Numbered from the stretch's first letter, positions 54,861 to 63,950 are shown. The stretch: 64,000 bases of DNA from Anaeromyxobacter sp. (GCA_016718565.1 JADKCZ010000003.1:1-64000); one strand, 5' to 3'. Notes: generated by a model from the letters alone, not told the origin. A program made the numbers and translations.

Positions 54861-56258
54861 ATGGCCAGGAGAGCGCCGTCCCACGCTTCGGACGCCCTGC
54901 GCGCAGCACCGCTGCTCCGAGGCATCGCCGCCGTGGCCGCCTTCGCCACGGCGTTGGCCAGCGGCGCCGGCGCTGGTGCGCAGGCAGCGGCCCCACTCGC
55001 CACCTCGGCACCGGCCACGACCCCCGAGCCGGTCGTCGGCCGGTGGGAGCTGACGGGCGCGATGAACGTCCCGCGCAGCTCCCACTCGCTCACCGTGCTC
55101 GCCGACGGGAGGGTCCTCGCGGCGGGAGGCTGCACCGGGGCGTACGTCACCTTCGAACCGGACCTCTCCTGCGGCCGCACGGACCTCGCCGAGCTCTACG
55201 ATCCGGCCACTGGGCGCTGGACGCTGACGGGCACCATGAACGAGCCGCGCGCCTTTCATGCGGCGGTGCTGCTGCGCGACGGACGGGTGCTCGTGGCGGG
55301 CGGCTGGTCACCCTGGAGCATGTCCCCCACGGCTGCCGTCTGGAGCTCCGAGCTCTACGACCCCTCGACGGGCCGCTGGGCGCAAAGTGGCGCCATGACC
55401 CAGGGGCGGGCGGCGGCCTCCCACGACCTCTCCCTGGTGGTGCTCCCCTCGGGCAAGGTGCTCTTCCCTGGCGGGGTTGACCGGTCCGGTCTCGCCTTTG
55501 CGGCTTCCGCCGACCTGTACGACCCTGCGTCCGGCTCCTGGACGCCGACCGGACCGATGGTCGTGCCCCGATCGAACCCAACCGTCGTCCTGCTCCCGTC
55601 GGGCCAGGTCCTGGCGGTCGGGGGGCTGGCCGCGTGGGGCGAACAGGTGGGGTTCTTCGTGGATCCGCTCTACTCCCTCGGCCTCCCGGGCACCGCGACC
55701 GCCGAGCTGTACGATCCGGTCCATGACACCTGGGCGCCCACCGGGCCACTTGGTCGACCGGTGCAGTGGAACACGCTCACCCTGCTCCCCGCGGGCGAGG
55801 TGCTGCTCACCGGCGGCCAGGTGCGGTTCGGCGCAGACTGGCTGGGCCACAACGCCAGCGACCAGGCGGCCCTGTACGACCCCGCCACCGGGACGTGGCG
55901 GGCGGCGGACCCCATGCTCCACCGGCGAGCCTATTCGCAGGCAGTGCGCCTCCCCTCAGGGCGGGTGCTGGTCGCCGGTGGCAACTGGACCATCGACGGT
56001 GGCTCGCGGGGAGACCTCTACCCCGCCTTCCAGCCCGAGGTCTTCGATCCCGGCCGCGGCGCGTGGTCCCGAACGCCCGTTCTTCGCCACTACCTCCTCG
56101 GCTTCGGCGCGGCCACCCTCCTGCCGACCGGCGAGGTGCTGTACACGGGTGGCCTGATCGACGACCTCTCCGCCTTCGAGTTCGTCGAGGGCTGGTGGGC
56201 CTTCGCCATCTCGGCCGCACAGGTCTTCCACGAGGGAAGTCCGGGGGGCGGCCCATGA
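54861..56258 (+). CDS. exported kelch-like beta-propeller protein
   Basis: The 465-residue protein has a signal peptide (to about residue 42) and six or so kelch/galactose-oxidase-like blades, each repeating 'H/S..V.L.DGRVLVAGG......ELYDP.TG.W..TG.M...R' (for example VLLRDGRVLVAGGWSP, SSELYDPSTGRWAQSG, LLPTGEVLYTGGLID). These proteins bind partners or carbohydrates outside the cell; the copper-radical residues of galactose oxidase are not seen. The stop overlaps the start of the metallopeptidase-like lipoprotein (ATGA), so they are probably a functional pair. The ATG at 54861 has gggagag upstream. Confidence 0.8.
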   Translation: MARRAPSHASDALRAAPLLRGIAAVAAFATALASGAGAGAQAAAPLATSAPATTPEPVVGRWELTGAMNVPRSSHSLTVLADGRVLAAGGCTGAYVTFEPDLSCGRTDLAELYDPATGRWTLTGTMNEPRAFHAAVLLRDGRVLVAGGWSPWSMSPTAAVWSSELYDPSTGRWAQSGAMTQGRAAASHDLSLVVLPSGKVLFPGGVDRSGLAFAASADLYDPASGSWTPTGPMVVPRSNPTVVLLPSGQVLAVGGLAAWGEQVGFFVDPLYSLGLPGTATAELYDPVHDTWAPTGPLGRPVQWNTLTLLPAGEVLLTGGQVRFGADWLGHNASDQAALYDPATGTWRAADPMLHRRAYSQAVRLPSGRVLVAGGNWTIDGGSRGDLYPAFQPEVFDPGRGAWSRTPVLRHYLLGFGAATLLPTGEVLYTGGLIDDLSAFEFVEGWWAFAISAAQVFHEGSPGGGP

Positions 56259-57073
56259 GACGCCTTGCCTTGGCGGTCATGCTCGCCGCATGCGCCCGCT
56301 CCGAGCCCGCCTCGGGCACGTGGGTGCAGTCGGTGGTGGAGCTGCCGGCGAACGCCGCCGAGGTCGTCGACGCGGTGGCCGCGCTCCCCGAATGCGAGGC
56401 GCTGTGCCAGGGCGGCGCGATCGACTGGCGCGCCGAGACCGCCTGCGGCGCCGACCTCTCCTGTGGTGGCTCGGTGGCCTTCTCGAGCTGCACCTTCCTG
56501 CGCGAGGCTCCCGCCCGGATCGAGGTCGTGATGCACGCCGACGCCTGGGAGGGGGCACCCGAGCACCCGGCGCTCTCGCCCCTGGCCCACGCGCTGTGCC
56601 ACGTCTGCGGGTACCTGGACGGTCCCGATGCCGAGGTCCAGGCAGACGCCTGTGCGCGGCGGGCCAGGCTGCGCCAGGGGAGCGGCTGCTCGCCGGCCGA
56701 GCCCGCTTCACGGCTGTGGACCCAGGCGACGGTGGACCTCCCTGCGCACGCCGCCGAGGTGGTGGAGGCGGTGGCCTCCCTTCCTGAGTGCGTGGCGGTC
56801 CGCCAGGGGGGTGTGATCCACTGGCGCAGCGCCGTGTCGTGCGGGACCCTCATTCCCTCCGTCGCCTGCGCGTACCCCTTCGAGCGGCCCCGCCGAATCG
56901 AGATCGTGATGCGGGGCGACGCCTGGCAGGGGACCCCGGCGGCCCCCGAGGTCTCGACCCTGGCCCACGAGCTGTGTCACATCTGCGGCTACATCAACGG
57001 TCCCGACCGCGGCGAGGCGAAGGCCAGCGCGTGCGCCATCAGGGCTGCCAGGCGCGCCGGGAGGGGGATGTAG
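56255..57073 (+). CDS. lipoprotein with duplicated metallopeptidase-like domain (one HELCH, one HALCH)
   Basis: The 272-residue protein has a lipobox LAAC (Cys13). Two homologous domains of about 115 residues follow (about 22-135 and 153-262), sharing LPANAAEVVDAVAALPEC/LPAHAAEVVEAVASLPEC. Domain 2 has H238-E-L-C-H242 followed by ICGYINGPD, a HExxH zinc-protease motif. Domain 1 has HALCHVCGYLDGPD, with the glutamate replaced by Ala. Both keep similar cysteines. The start is ATG 56255 in an ATGA overlap with the kelch gene. No family is recognised. The protein is predicted to be on the outer membrane or in the periplasm. Confidence 0.65.
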   Translation: MRRLALAVMLAACARSEPASGTWVQSVVELPANAAEVVDAVAALPECEALCQGGAIDWRAETACGADLSCGGSVAFSSCTFLREAPARIEVVMHADAWEGAPEHPALSPLAHALCHVCGYLDGPDAEVQADACARRARLRQGSGCSPAEPASRLWTQATVDLPAHAAEVVEAVASLPECVAVRQGGVIHWRSAVSCGTLIPSVACAYPFERPRRIEIVMRGDAWQGTPAAPEVSTLAHELCHICGYINGPDRGEAKASACAIRAARRAGRGM

Positions 57074-57222
57074 CGGTGGCGACCCGAGGGAGTTCCTCAC
57101 TGCGGTGACCGTTCGGTCTCCGGGCGGTCACCGATGAGGCTTCCGGTCCTGCGGGTGGATTCCCCGCCGGACCGTTCCTAAGTTCACCGAGCCCGCCCTC
57201 GAGGCGGCCTACGGAGGTGGAC

Positions 57223-57828
57223 ATGGGGACGATCTCGGTGACGGCCTTCATCTCGATCGACGGCGTGATGCAGGGGCCGGGCAGCCCGCTGGAAGATCCC
57301 AGCGGCGGCTTCACCAGTGGCGGCTGGCTGGTGCCGTACTTCGACGAGGTCTTCGGCGGCTTCATGGACGGCGTGTTCGCCACGCAGGCTGGCTTCCTGC
57401 TCGGCCGCCACACCTACGACATCTTCGCCTCGCACTGGCCGAAGGTGACCGACCCCGCCGACCTGGTGGCCACCAAGCTCAACACCCTGCCGAAGTACGT
57501 GGTGACGACGCGGCCGGGCCTGGGCTGGGGCCCGGTGACGGTCGTCACGCTGAAGGACATCGCCCGGCTGAAGGCGTCGGTCGACGGCGAGCTCCAGGTG
57601 CACGGGAGCCCGCAGCTGGCGCGGTCGCTCCTCGGCGCCGGGCTGGTCGATTCGATGAACCTGCTCGTCGCCCCCGTGCTCCTGGGGAGCGGGAAGCGGC
57701 TCTTCGGCGCGGAGGGCACCAGCGGGTGGTCGCTCACCAGCTCGCTGCGGTCCGGCACCGGCCTGATCATCAGCCAGTACCGCCGCGCCGGCGCGGTGCC
57801 GCAGGGCACCGTCCCCCCGCCGCAGTAG
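57223..57828 (+). CDS. dihydrofolate reductase-like (RibD C-terminal fold) protein
   Basis: The 201-residue protein has the pattern of the RibD_C/DHFR-like group: TAFISIDGVMQGPG, FLLGRHTYDIFASHWP, LQVHGSPQLARSLLGAGLVDSMNLLVAPVLLGSGKRLFG. Members reduce pyrimidine or pteridine-like substrates with NADPH or are uncharacterised. A ggagg site five bases before ATG 57223 fixes the start; GTG 57217 is overlapped by it. A 149-bp gap precedes it, and its transcription is separate. Confidence 0.85.
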   Translation: MGTISVTAFISIDGVMQGPGSPLEDPSGGFTSGGWLVPYFDEVFGGFMDGVFATQAGFLLGRHTYDIFASHWPKVTDPADLVATKLNTLPKYVVTTRPGLGWGPVTVVTLKDIARLKASVDGELQVHGSPQLARSLLGAGLVDSMNLLVAPVLLGSGKRLFGAEGTSGWSLTSSLRSGTGLIISQYRRAGAVPQGTVPPPQ

Positions 57829-57977
57829 CAGGCCTGGGCACGCGGGCGCAGCGGATCCACCGCGGCGCGGGCGAACCAGGCGATATCGGTCCAAGCGTCC
57901 GAACCATCCGTCTGGGGGAGGGGCCCGGCCGCTCCGCCAGGCCCAGGCGGCGACCGCCGCCAGGCCGGAGGGGCCCG

Positions 57978-60536
57978 CTACCTCACCAGCACCGCGGCCC
58001 GCTGCTCTGCGGCCTTGAGATCCGCAGCCAGCGCCCGCACGGCGTGCACGTCGAACCCCAGGGCCCGGGCGCTCGACATGACCTCCCGGGCGGCGCGCGC
58101 CCCGACCTCGGGCTCGTCGAGCCGCGCCAGCGCCGAGGTGAGCCGCACCAGGTGGAGGTCCACCAGCTCGGGGCCGGCCGGCAGCTCCTCGTCGTGGTGG
58201 CGCGCGCAGACGTCGGAGAGGTACCCGGGCAGCCCCCAGGCCCGCAGCGCCGCCGCCCCGATCTCCACGTGGGCCTGCTCCACCGCCCGCTCGGCGACCG
58301 GGCCGGTCACGGCGGCGCCACCCGCGGCCCCGAGCCGGTGCAGCGCCGAGCGCCCGAGCGCCAGCCCCACGTCGTGGAGCAGCCCGGCCAGCCAGACCTG
58401 ATCGCTGTGGGCCCCGCGCAGCCGGAGGGCGGTGGCCGACGCCGCGGTGGCCACCGCCACCGCCCGGGTGAACAGCCGGGTGGAGGGCGCGCCGCCGCCG
58501 GGCTGGGCGGTGAGGAGCAGGGCCCGCGCCGAGACCGCGCTGGCCACCCGCCCGACCTCCTGCAGGCCGAGCCGGGCCACCGCCTCGCGGACCGATCCCG
58601 CCTCGCTCACGCCGCGGAAGGCGGCCGAGTTGGCCACCGCCAGCACGTCCGCGGCGAGCCCGGGATCCCGGGAGATGAAGCCGGCCACGCCGCGGGCGTC
58701 GGCCGTGGGGCTGTGGACCTGCTCGATGATCTGGAGGGCCACCGCGGGGAAGGAGACGAAGTGCTCCCGCCCCGTGGCGTCCGTGGCGAGCTGGGTCGCC
58801 AGGGCCGAGGCCGCCTCGCGCTCCGCCAGCGGCGCCGGGAGCGGCTCGAGGGGGACCGCGACCTTGAGGGCTCGGGCGAAGGCCGAGAACGGGACGGCGG
58901 GATCGGGTGGAGCCTCCGGCACCGCCGGCGGCGGCGGGGCGCGGCGGGCTGGCGCCGCCGGCTTCGGCGGCTTCGGCGGCGCGGTCTTGGCCACCACCTT
59001 CGGCGGCGGGGCCGGCGCGGCCCCTGGCTCCGACGCCGCCGGCGCCCGCTGCAGCGAGGCGCCGAGGGCGCGCCAGGTCCTGTTGAGCCAGCCCTCGGCG
59101 GGCGCGGGCCGATCGGACGGCGCGGGTGGAGCCGCCTCGGGCGCCGGCTTCGGCTCGGCCTGGACCACCGGAACCGGCTCAGGGGCGGCCGCCGAGGGTG
59201 GCGCGGGCTCGACCGAGGGCGCTGCCGGCTGGGCGGGCGCAGCCTCCACCTCGACCGGTGCCGCGGCGGCGGGCACGGCCACCGTGGCCGGTGGCGCGGC
59301 GGCGCCCTTCATGAGGGCCGCCAGCTCCTCCGGGGTCAGGGGCTTGTCGTCGTCCACTGCAGCGGCCGGCGCCGCGGGCTCGGGCTCGGGCGCCGCCGCT
59401 GCGGTCCCGCCCTTCACGATGGCCGCCAGCTCCTCCGGGGTCAGGGGCCGGTCGTCGTCCTCCACTGCGGCCGGCGCCGCGGGCGCTGGCTCGGGCGCCG
59501 CCGCCGCGGTCCCGCCCTTCACGATGGCCGCCAGCTCCTCCGGCGTCAGGGGCCGGTCGTCGTCCTCCGCGGCGGCCGGCGCCGCGGGCTCAGGCTCGGT
59601 CGGTGGCGCCGCGGCGGCCGCGGGCGCCGGCAGGGCCTCGCCCTCGAGCAGACCATGGTTCCTCTCGTCACCCGGCTCCACCGGCGTGAGCCCGGACCCG
59701 GACTGCGCCGCCTGGAGGGCGCCGGGGTCGGGTGGGGTCGGGCCGATGCGCGCCCTCACCCGGAGGGTGGCGGCCTCCACCACCGCCTCGGCCTGGCTGC
59801 CGTCGCCGAGGTCCGCGTAGGCCACCACGCACTGCAGGAGCGCGGCGGCCGTCAGGAGGTCCTGGGTGGCCACGGGCGCGATCCTGCCCGCGCGCCGGCG
59901 CTCCGGCAGCGGGACCCGCGGCAGCCGGAAGGCCTCCTCGATGGCGGCCCCCGCCCAGGCCGGCTCCCTGGTCAGCTCGACGGTGAGCCCGGCGCCGCGG
60001 ATGAGCTCGGCCACGCGCTCCGGCCCCGACAGCCCCGCAAGCCGCGACAGCGCCGCCGGCTCGTCGCACAGCACCAGGCGCGGCTGGGTCCGATCGCTGG
60101 CCTGCACCGAGACCTCGCCCTGCACCAGGCTGCGCCCCCAGGTGAAGGCCACGTGCAGCTGCTCCTCGGTGTCGATGAGCTCCCAGGCCTTGCTGGCCCA
60201 GAAGGCCCCGGCCGCCGTGAGCAGGGCGCCGATGGCCTCCGGCCTCGAGGCCCCGTGGTCGATGCCCGAGGCGAGCTCGTAGGCCAGCTGCGCCCGCGCC
60301 CGGAGGACCTCGGGCGGGAGCGGCGCCACCGAAAGCCCCAGGGGGCCGGCCGCCTCGGCGAGCGGGGGCTCGCAGCTGAGCGGCTGTCCGTCCACCGCCT
60401 CCCGCAGCGCCGCGAGCCCCTGCGGCTCGCCCGGCGCGAACCGGAGCTCCAGCGTCCCGTTCGGGCGGACGGCGGCGAAGGCGAAGGACGGAGTCGGCGA
60501 GGACGAGACAGGACCGAGTCGGAATGCGTGGATCAT
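57978..60536 (-). CDS. HDOD-domain protein with repeated acidic linear motifs
   Basis: The 852-residue protein starts at ATG 60536 with ggaggg upstream. The first 300 or so residues form an uncharacterised region (FAFAAVRPNGTLELRFAPGE start). A central disordered part carries three copies of a 35-residue unit with core RPLTPEELAAIVKGG (DNA period 105 bp at 59307-59560), then Pro/Ala-rich sequence. The C-terminal 270 residues are an HDOD domain: HFVSFPAVALQIIEQVHS, DPGLAADVLAVANSAAFRG, LLHDVGLALGRSALH. HDOD proteins act in bacterial signalling and motility. Its catalytic HD is partly preserved. The repeated motifs may be docking sites. Confidence 0.75.
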   Translation of the reverse strand: MIHAFRLGPVSSSPTPSFAFAAVRPNGTLELRFAPGEPQGLAALREAVDGQPLSCEPPLAEAAGPLGLSVAPLPPEVLRARAQLAYELASGIDHGASRPEAIGALLTAAGAFWASKAWELIDTEEQLHVAFTWGRSLVQGEVSVQASDRTQPRLVLCDEPAALSRLAGLSGPERVAELIRGAGLTVELTREPAWAGAAIEEAFRLPRVPLPERRRAGRIAPVATQDLLTAAALLQCVVAYADLGDGSQAEAVVEAATLRVRARIGPTPPDPGALQAAQSGSGLTPVEPGDERNHGLLEGEALPAPAAAAAPPTEPEPAAPAAAEDDDRPLTPEELAAIVKGGTAAAAPEPAPAAPAAVEDDDRPLTPEELAAIVKGGTAAAAPEPEPAAPAAAVDDDKPLTPEELAALMKGAAAPPATVAVPAAAAPVEVEAAPAQPAAPSVEPAPPSAAAPEPVPVVQAEPKPAPEAAPPAPSDRPAPAEGWLNRTWRALGASLQRAPAASEPGAAPAPPPKVVAKTAPPKPPKPAAPARRAPPPPAVPEAPPDPAVPFSAFARALKVAVPLEPLPAPLAEREAASALATQLATDATGREHFVSFPAVALQIIEQVHSPTADARGVAGFISRDPGLAADVLAVANSAAFRGVSEAGSVREAVARLGLQEVGRVASAVSARALLLTAQPGGGAPSTRLFTRAVAVATAASATALRLRGAHSDQVWLAGLLHDVGLALGRSALHRLGAAGGAAVTGPVAERAVEQAHVEIGAAALRAWGLPGYLSDVCARHHDEELPAGPELVDLHLVRLTSALARLDEPEVGARAAREVMSSARALGFDVHAVRALAADLKAAEQRAAVLVR
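59307..59560 (-). repeat. three 105-bp tandem units in the HDOD-protein gene
   Basis: Units begin near 59307, 59412 and 59517. Each encodes an acidic run, DDRPLTPEELAAIVKGG in two copies and DDKPLTPEELAALMKGA in one. They lie in the disordered region between the N-terminal domain and the HDOD domain. Confidence 0.75.
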
Positions 60537-60720
60537 GGCCCTCCCGCCCGCGGCGGTGTCTGCGGCGACGGTACCACGGCCCCCCGGGGCGACCCGGGCC
60601 GCGGCCCACCGCACCGGCGCCGCGGCGCAGGTGCCCGGTGACCCGGCGCCGCCGGGTCCGTGGCGGGCGCAGGCTGCCGGCTGGCGCCACCGGCGGCCCA
60701 CCCCAGCTATCCTCCCCGCC

Positions 60721-61089
60721 ATGCGCGCCCGCCTGAAGAGCCTCCGCTGCGACGACATCCCCGACCTGGCGGCCTGGGCCCCGCCCGTGCCGGACTCGTT
60801 CGCGGTCCCGCTGGTGCTGGAGGTGGGCGCGCTGGGCCTGAAGGGTCGGGAGCGGTTCGACCTGCTGGCGGTGACGCCGCGCTGGCTCCAGGAGCGGCAC
60901 GGCGCCGACGGCGCGGTGCTCGGGCGCGGGCTGCTGCTGGTCTTCTCGTGGGACCTGGCCAGGATCCGCCGCTTCCTCTCCCGCCAGGTGGAGGGCTGCT
61001 CTGGCCACACCTGGCCGGAGGTGGCCCGCCGGGTCTCGCGCATCGCCCTCTGGGAGGGCGACCACGGCAACGTGGTGGGGCTCGAGTAG
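60721..61089 (+). CDS. Imm8-like immunity protein
   Basis: The 122-residue protein matches the pattern of the Imm8 (immunity protein 8) family: LKSLRCDDIPDLAAW, LVLEVGALGLKGRERFDLLAVTPRWLQE, LLVFSWDLARIRRFLSRQVEGCSGHTWPEVARRVSRIALWEG. Imm8 proteins neutralise polymorphic toxins. No toxin gene is adjacent, and neither neighbour carries a toxin motif. The ATG is at 60721. Divergent from the HDOD protein gene. Confidence 0.65.
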   Translation: MRARLKSLRCDDIPDLAAWAPPVPDSFAVPLVLEVGALGLKGRERFDLLAVTPRWLQERHGADGAVLGRGLLLVFSWDLARIRRFLSRQVEGCSGHTWPEVARRVSRIALWEGDHGNVVGLE

Positions 61090-61199
61090 GGCGCTCGGGT
61101 CGGGCGGCGGCCGCCACCGGCGGGCCTCCCCGCCCAGGCGGTGCGCCGTGACCGGCGCGCCGCCGCCCCCCCGGTTACCTCACTGCCGGAGGGAGCCCC

Positions 61200-62051
61200 A
61201 TGCCACCGGAGACGAGCCGACGCACCGCCGCCTTCCACCGCCTCCACGAGCGCGGCTGCTTCGTCATGCCCAACCCCTGGGACCAGGGGAGCGCCCGGTA
61301 CCTGCAGCACCTCGGCTTCCAGGCTCTGGCCACCACCAGCGCCGGCCTGGCCTTCTCGCTCGGCCTGCCCGACGGGGCCGTGCCGCGCGCCGCCGTGCTG
61401 CGCCACGTGGGCGACCTGGTGGGGGCCACGGAGCTGCCGGTGAGCGCCGACTTCGAGGCGGGCCACGGGTCCGACGCGGCCGGCGTGGCCGAGAGCGTGC
61501 GGCGCTGCGTCGAGACCGGCGTGGCAGGGCTGTCCATCGAGGACGCCACCGGTCGGCGCGAGGCGCCGCTCTTCGAGCTGTCCGAGGCGGTGGAGCGGCT
61601 CGAGGCGGCGCGCGCCGCCATCGACGCGTCGGGCGCCGGGGTGCTCCTCACGGCCCGCTCCGAGTGCCACCTGACGGGTCACCCGGACCCCCTGCGGGAG
61701 TCGCTGCGCCGGCTGGAGGCCTATGCGGCGGCAGGCGCCGACTGTCTCTACGCGCCCGGCCTCCGCACCCGGGAGGCCGTCGCAGCGGTGGTGCGGGCGG
61801 TGGCGCCGAGACCGGTGAACGTGCTGGTCGCCGCGCCGGGGTTCAGCGTCCGGGAGCTGGAGGACCTCGGGGTGCGCCGGGTCAGCGTGGGTGGGGCGCT
61901 GGCGCGCACCGCCCTGGGAGCCTTCCGGCGAGCGGCCGAGGAGCTGGCCCAGCACGGGACCTTCGGCGGCCTCGCTGGGGCGGTCTCCCACTCCGACCTG
62001 GAGGCCTTCTTCCGGCTCTCGCCCCCCTTCCAGGGCACTTTCCGCCGTTGA
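61200..62051 (+). CDS. isocitrate lyase/PEP mutase family protein
   Basis: This 283-residue (beta/alpha)8-type protein has the family metal-binding and substrate segments: FVMPNPWDQGSARYL, PVSADFEAGHG, GLSIEDATG and LTARSECHL. It resembles the oxaloacetate-decarboxylase-like subgroup of PEP mutases rather than isocitrate lyase; the reaction is probably a C-C or C-P bond cleavage on a 2-oxo acid. The start is ATG 61200 with gagggagccc upstream. Confidence 0.85.
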   Translation: MPPETSRRTAAFHRLHERGCFVMPNPWDQGSARYLQHLGFQALATTSAGLAFSLGLPDGAVPRAAVLRHVGDLVGATELPVSADFEAGHGSDAAGVAESVRRCVETGVAGLSIEDATGRREAPLFELSEAVERLEAARAAIDASGAGVLLTARSECHLTGHPDPLRESLRRLEAYAAAGADCLYAPGLRTREAVAAVVRAVAPRPVNVLVAAPGFSVRELEDLGVRRVSVGGALARTALGAFRRAAEELAQHGTFGGLAGAVSHSDLEAFFRLSPPFQGTFRR

Positions 62052-62280
62052 GAATCCCTACGGTGGCCTCCACAGGGCCTCCGGCGAGCGGACCGGACTG
62101 TAGAGCGGTGTTGAAGTCCTCGACCTCCGCCGGCACCCCCGGAGGCCCCTTCCCGGGCGGTCCCGCCCCCGATCCACCGGAACTCCAGGCGCTTGCCGAC
62201 GCGGACCGGAGTCGGCCCGAACCTTGCTGAAGCGATGGTGCAGAAGGCAACACCACACGGGACGCACGAAGGAGACCGCC

Positions 62281-62469
62281 ATGATGACCGCCATCGAAAT
62301 CCTCCAGACCCTCGGCTTCGTCCTCGTCGCCTCGCTGGCCCGCGCGGCGTTCCTGGTCGGCGTCATCGCGATCGTCTCCATCCCGCTCGTCCTCTTCGCC
62401 TACTCGGTGCGCGCCGCCGAGTCCTTCTGGAGCCGGCACCACCTGGCGCCGGCGCACCGCCACGGCTGA
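62281..62469 (+). CDS. 62-residue single-pass membrane protein
   Basis: The short protein has one TM of about 25 residues (FLVGVIAIVSIPLVLFAYSV) and a charged, His-rich tail (SRHHLAPAHRHG). The ATG at 62281 has aggaga upstream. It lies 81 nt before the GcvH-like gene, probably in one operon, and both are membrane-associated. The family is unknown. Confidence 0.65.
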   Translation: MMTAIEILQTLGFVLVASLARAAFLVGVIAIVSIPLVLFAYSVRAAESFWSRHHLAPAHRHG

Positions 62470-62550
62470 CCAGCCACACCGCCGCCGCTGACGCCGCGGC
62501 GGCGCAGGACCGAACACTCCCCCTCCCTGCCCGCACCACCGGAGCGCGCC

Positions 62551-63267
62551 ATGACCACCCAGGACTTCCTCGCCACCTACGACGCCAAGGTGATGGAGTA
62601 CCTCCTCGCCCTCGCCTACCTCCTGCTCTTCGTCCCCATGTGGAAGTTCGTGCACGGCTCGCCGCGCACCGCCGAGGCCACCGCCGGCGCCCGCGCGGCC
62701 GCCAGCGCCGCCGCCGCCCCCACCGCCCACCCGGCCCTCGGCTGGTTCCACGTCCCCGACGGCATCGCCCTGGCCACCGGCCACACCTGGGCCCGCGCCG
62801 ACGCCGACGGCCTGGTGACCGTGGGCATCGACGACTTCGCCCAGAAGCTGGTGGACCCGGAGACCGTGGTGCTGCCCACCACCGGCGACCACGTCCTGCA
62901 GGGCCAGCCGGCCTTCGCCGTCGGCGACCTGGTCACCACCGTGCCCATGCTCTCCCCGGTGGACGGCGAGGTGGTGGCCGTCAACGCGGCCGCCCGCGAC
63001 CAGCCGGCCGCGCTGCGCGACCCGTACGGCGCCGGCTGGCTCTTCAAGGTGAAGGTCCCCGCCGCGGCCAGCCGCGCCCACCTGATGGTCGGCGAGAAGG
63101 CCCGGGCCTTCCTGGAGCGCGCCGCCGAGACCCTCTCCGGCCAGCTCAACCCGGAGCTCGGCTACGTGCTGCAGGACGGCGGCACGCCCATCCACGGCAT
63201 CGCCAAGGCCCTGGCGGGCGAGGGCTGGGCCACCCTGGCCAGGCGCTTCTTCCGCGCCGGGCCGTAG
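62551..63267 (+). CDS. membrane-anchored GcvH-like (biotinyl/lipoyl fold) protein without the lipoyl lysine
   Basis: The 238-residue protein has one N-terminal TM (YLLALAYLLLFVPMW), an Ala-rich linker and a glycine-cleavage-H-like fold: ALATGHTWARADADGLVTVGIDDFAQKLV, then VTTVPMLSPVDGEVVAVN. The lysine that carries lipoate in GcvH (in ESVKA...) is replaced by Thr in VTTVP, so it is probably not lipoylated. No gcvP/T genes are near. Such proteins accompany respiratory modules in some deltaproteobacteria; the role is unknown. Confidence 0.7.
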   Translation: MTTQDFLATYDAKVMEYLLALAYLLLFVPMWKFVHGSPRTAEATAGARAAASAAAAPTAHPALGWFHVPDGIALATGHTWARADADGLVTVGIDDFAQKLVDPETVVLPTTGDHVLQGQPAFAVGDLVTTVPMLSPVDGEVVAVNAAARDQPAALRDPYGAGWLFKVKVPAAASRAHLMVGEKARAFLERAAETLSGQLNPELGYVLQDGGTPIHGIAKALAGEGWATLARRFFRAGP

Positions 63268-63371
63268 CCCGGCCCCCCGCACTGGCAGGCACCCGCGGCG
63301 CCCTCCGGTGGGGCGCCGCGCCCGCTTCCCCTCATGGACGCGCGGCCACAACCCTGCTCTACATCGCGCCC

Positions 63372-63950
63372 GTGAACATCCAGCTCGTCAACCGGCAAGC
63401 CACCCTCTCCACCGCGCGGCTGCAGGCCATGCTCGCCTTCCTGGCCCCGCGCTTCGGGCAGGTGTCCAGGCCCGTGCTGGTCACCGTGCTCCTGCGCCGC
63501 TGGGGTCGCCAGCTCGGGCGGGCCTACTGGCCGACCCGCGGCGGCAAGCGCCAGCGCGAGACCCGGCCCGGCTGCTACGACCTGCGCATCTTCGTGCCGT
63601 CCTCCTTCACCTGGTCCTTCCCGCTGACCCGCACCTACCGGGAGGAGGCCGGGCCGGCCCGGCTGGAGGACCTGGAGGAGCTGTACCTGCACGTCCTGGC
63701 CCACGAGCTGCGCCACGTCGAGCAGTTCGACGCCTGCCAGCGCCTCTGGCCGCACGGCATGCCGGTGGCCAGCCCCGCGCCCGGCGGGCCCACCCACCTG
63801 CCCTTCGGCCGCTCCTTCCGCGCCTACGTGAAGCAGCACTGCGCCCACGGCTCCAGCGAGGTGGACGCGGAGACCGCCGCCCACGGCCACCTGGCCGCCT
63901 GGCGGGAGCAGGCCCCGGAGTCCGGCCTGGCCATGGCCATGGGGGCCTGA
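63372..63950 (+). CDS. HExxH zinc-metallopeptidase-like protein
   Basis: The 192-residue protein from GTG 63372 contains the motif HVLAHELRHVEQFDAC (HExxHxxQ), typical of zinc peptidases. A single domain; no signal peptide. The N-terminus (LVNRQATLSTARLQAMLAF) is helical. The C-terminus carries acidic and His residues (SSEVDAETAAHGHLAAW) that may supply the third ligand. No family is recognised. The downstream 50 bp to the window end hold nothing visible. Confidence 0.6.
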   Translation: MNIQLVNRQATLSTARLQAMLAFLAPRFGQVSRPVLVTVLLRRWGRQLGRAYWPTRGGKRQRETRPGCYDLRIFVPSSFTWSFPLTRTYREEAGPARLEDLEELYLHVLAHELRHVEQFDACQRLWPHGMPVASPAPGGPTHLPFGRSFRAYVKQHCAHGSSEVDAETAAHGHLAAWREQAPESGLAMAMGA

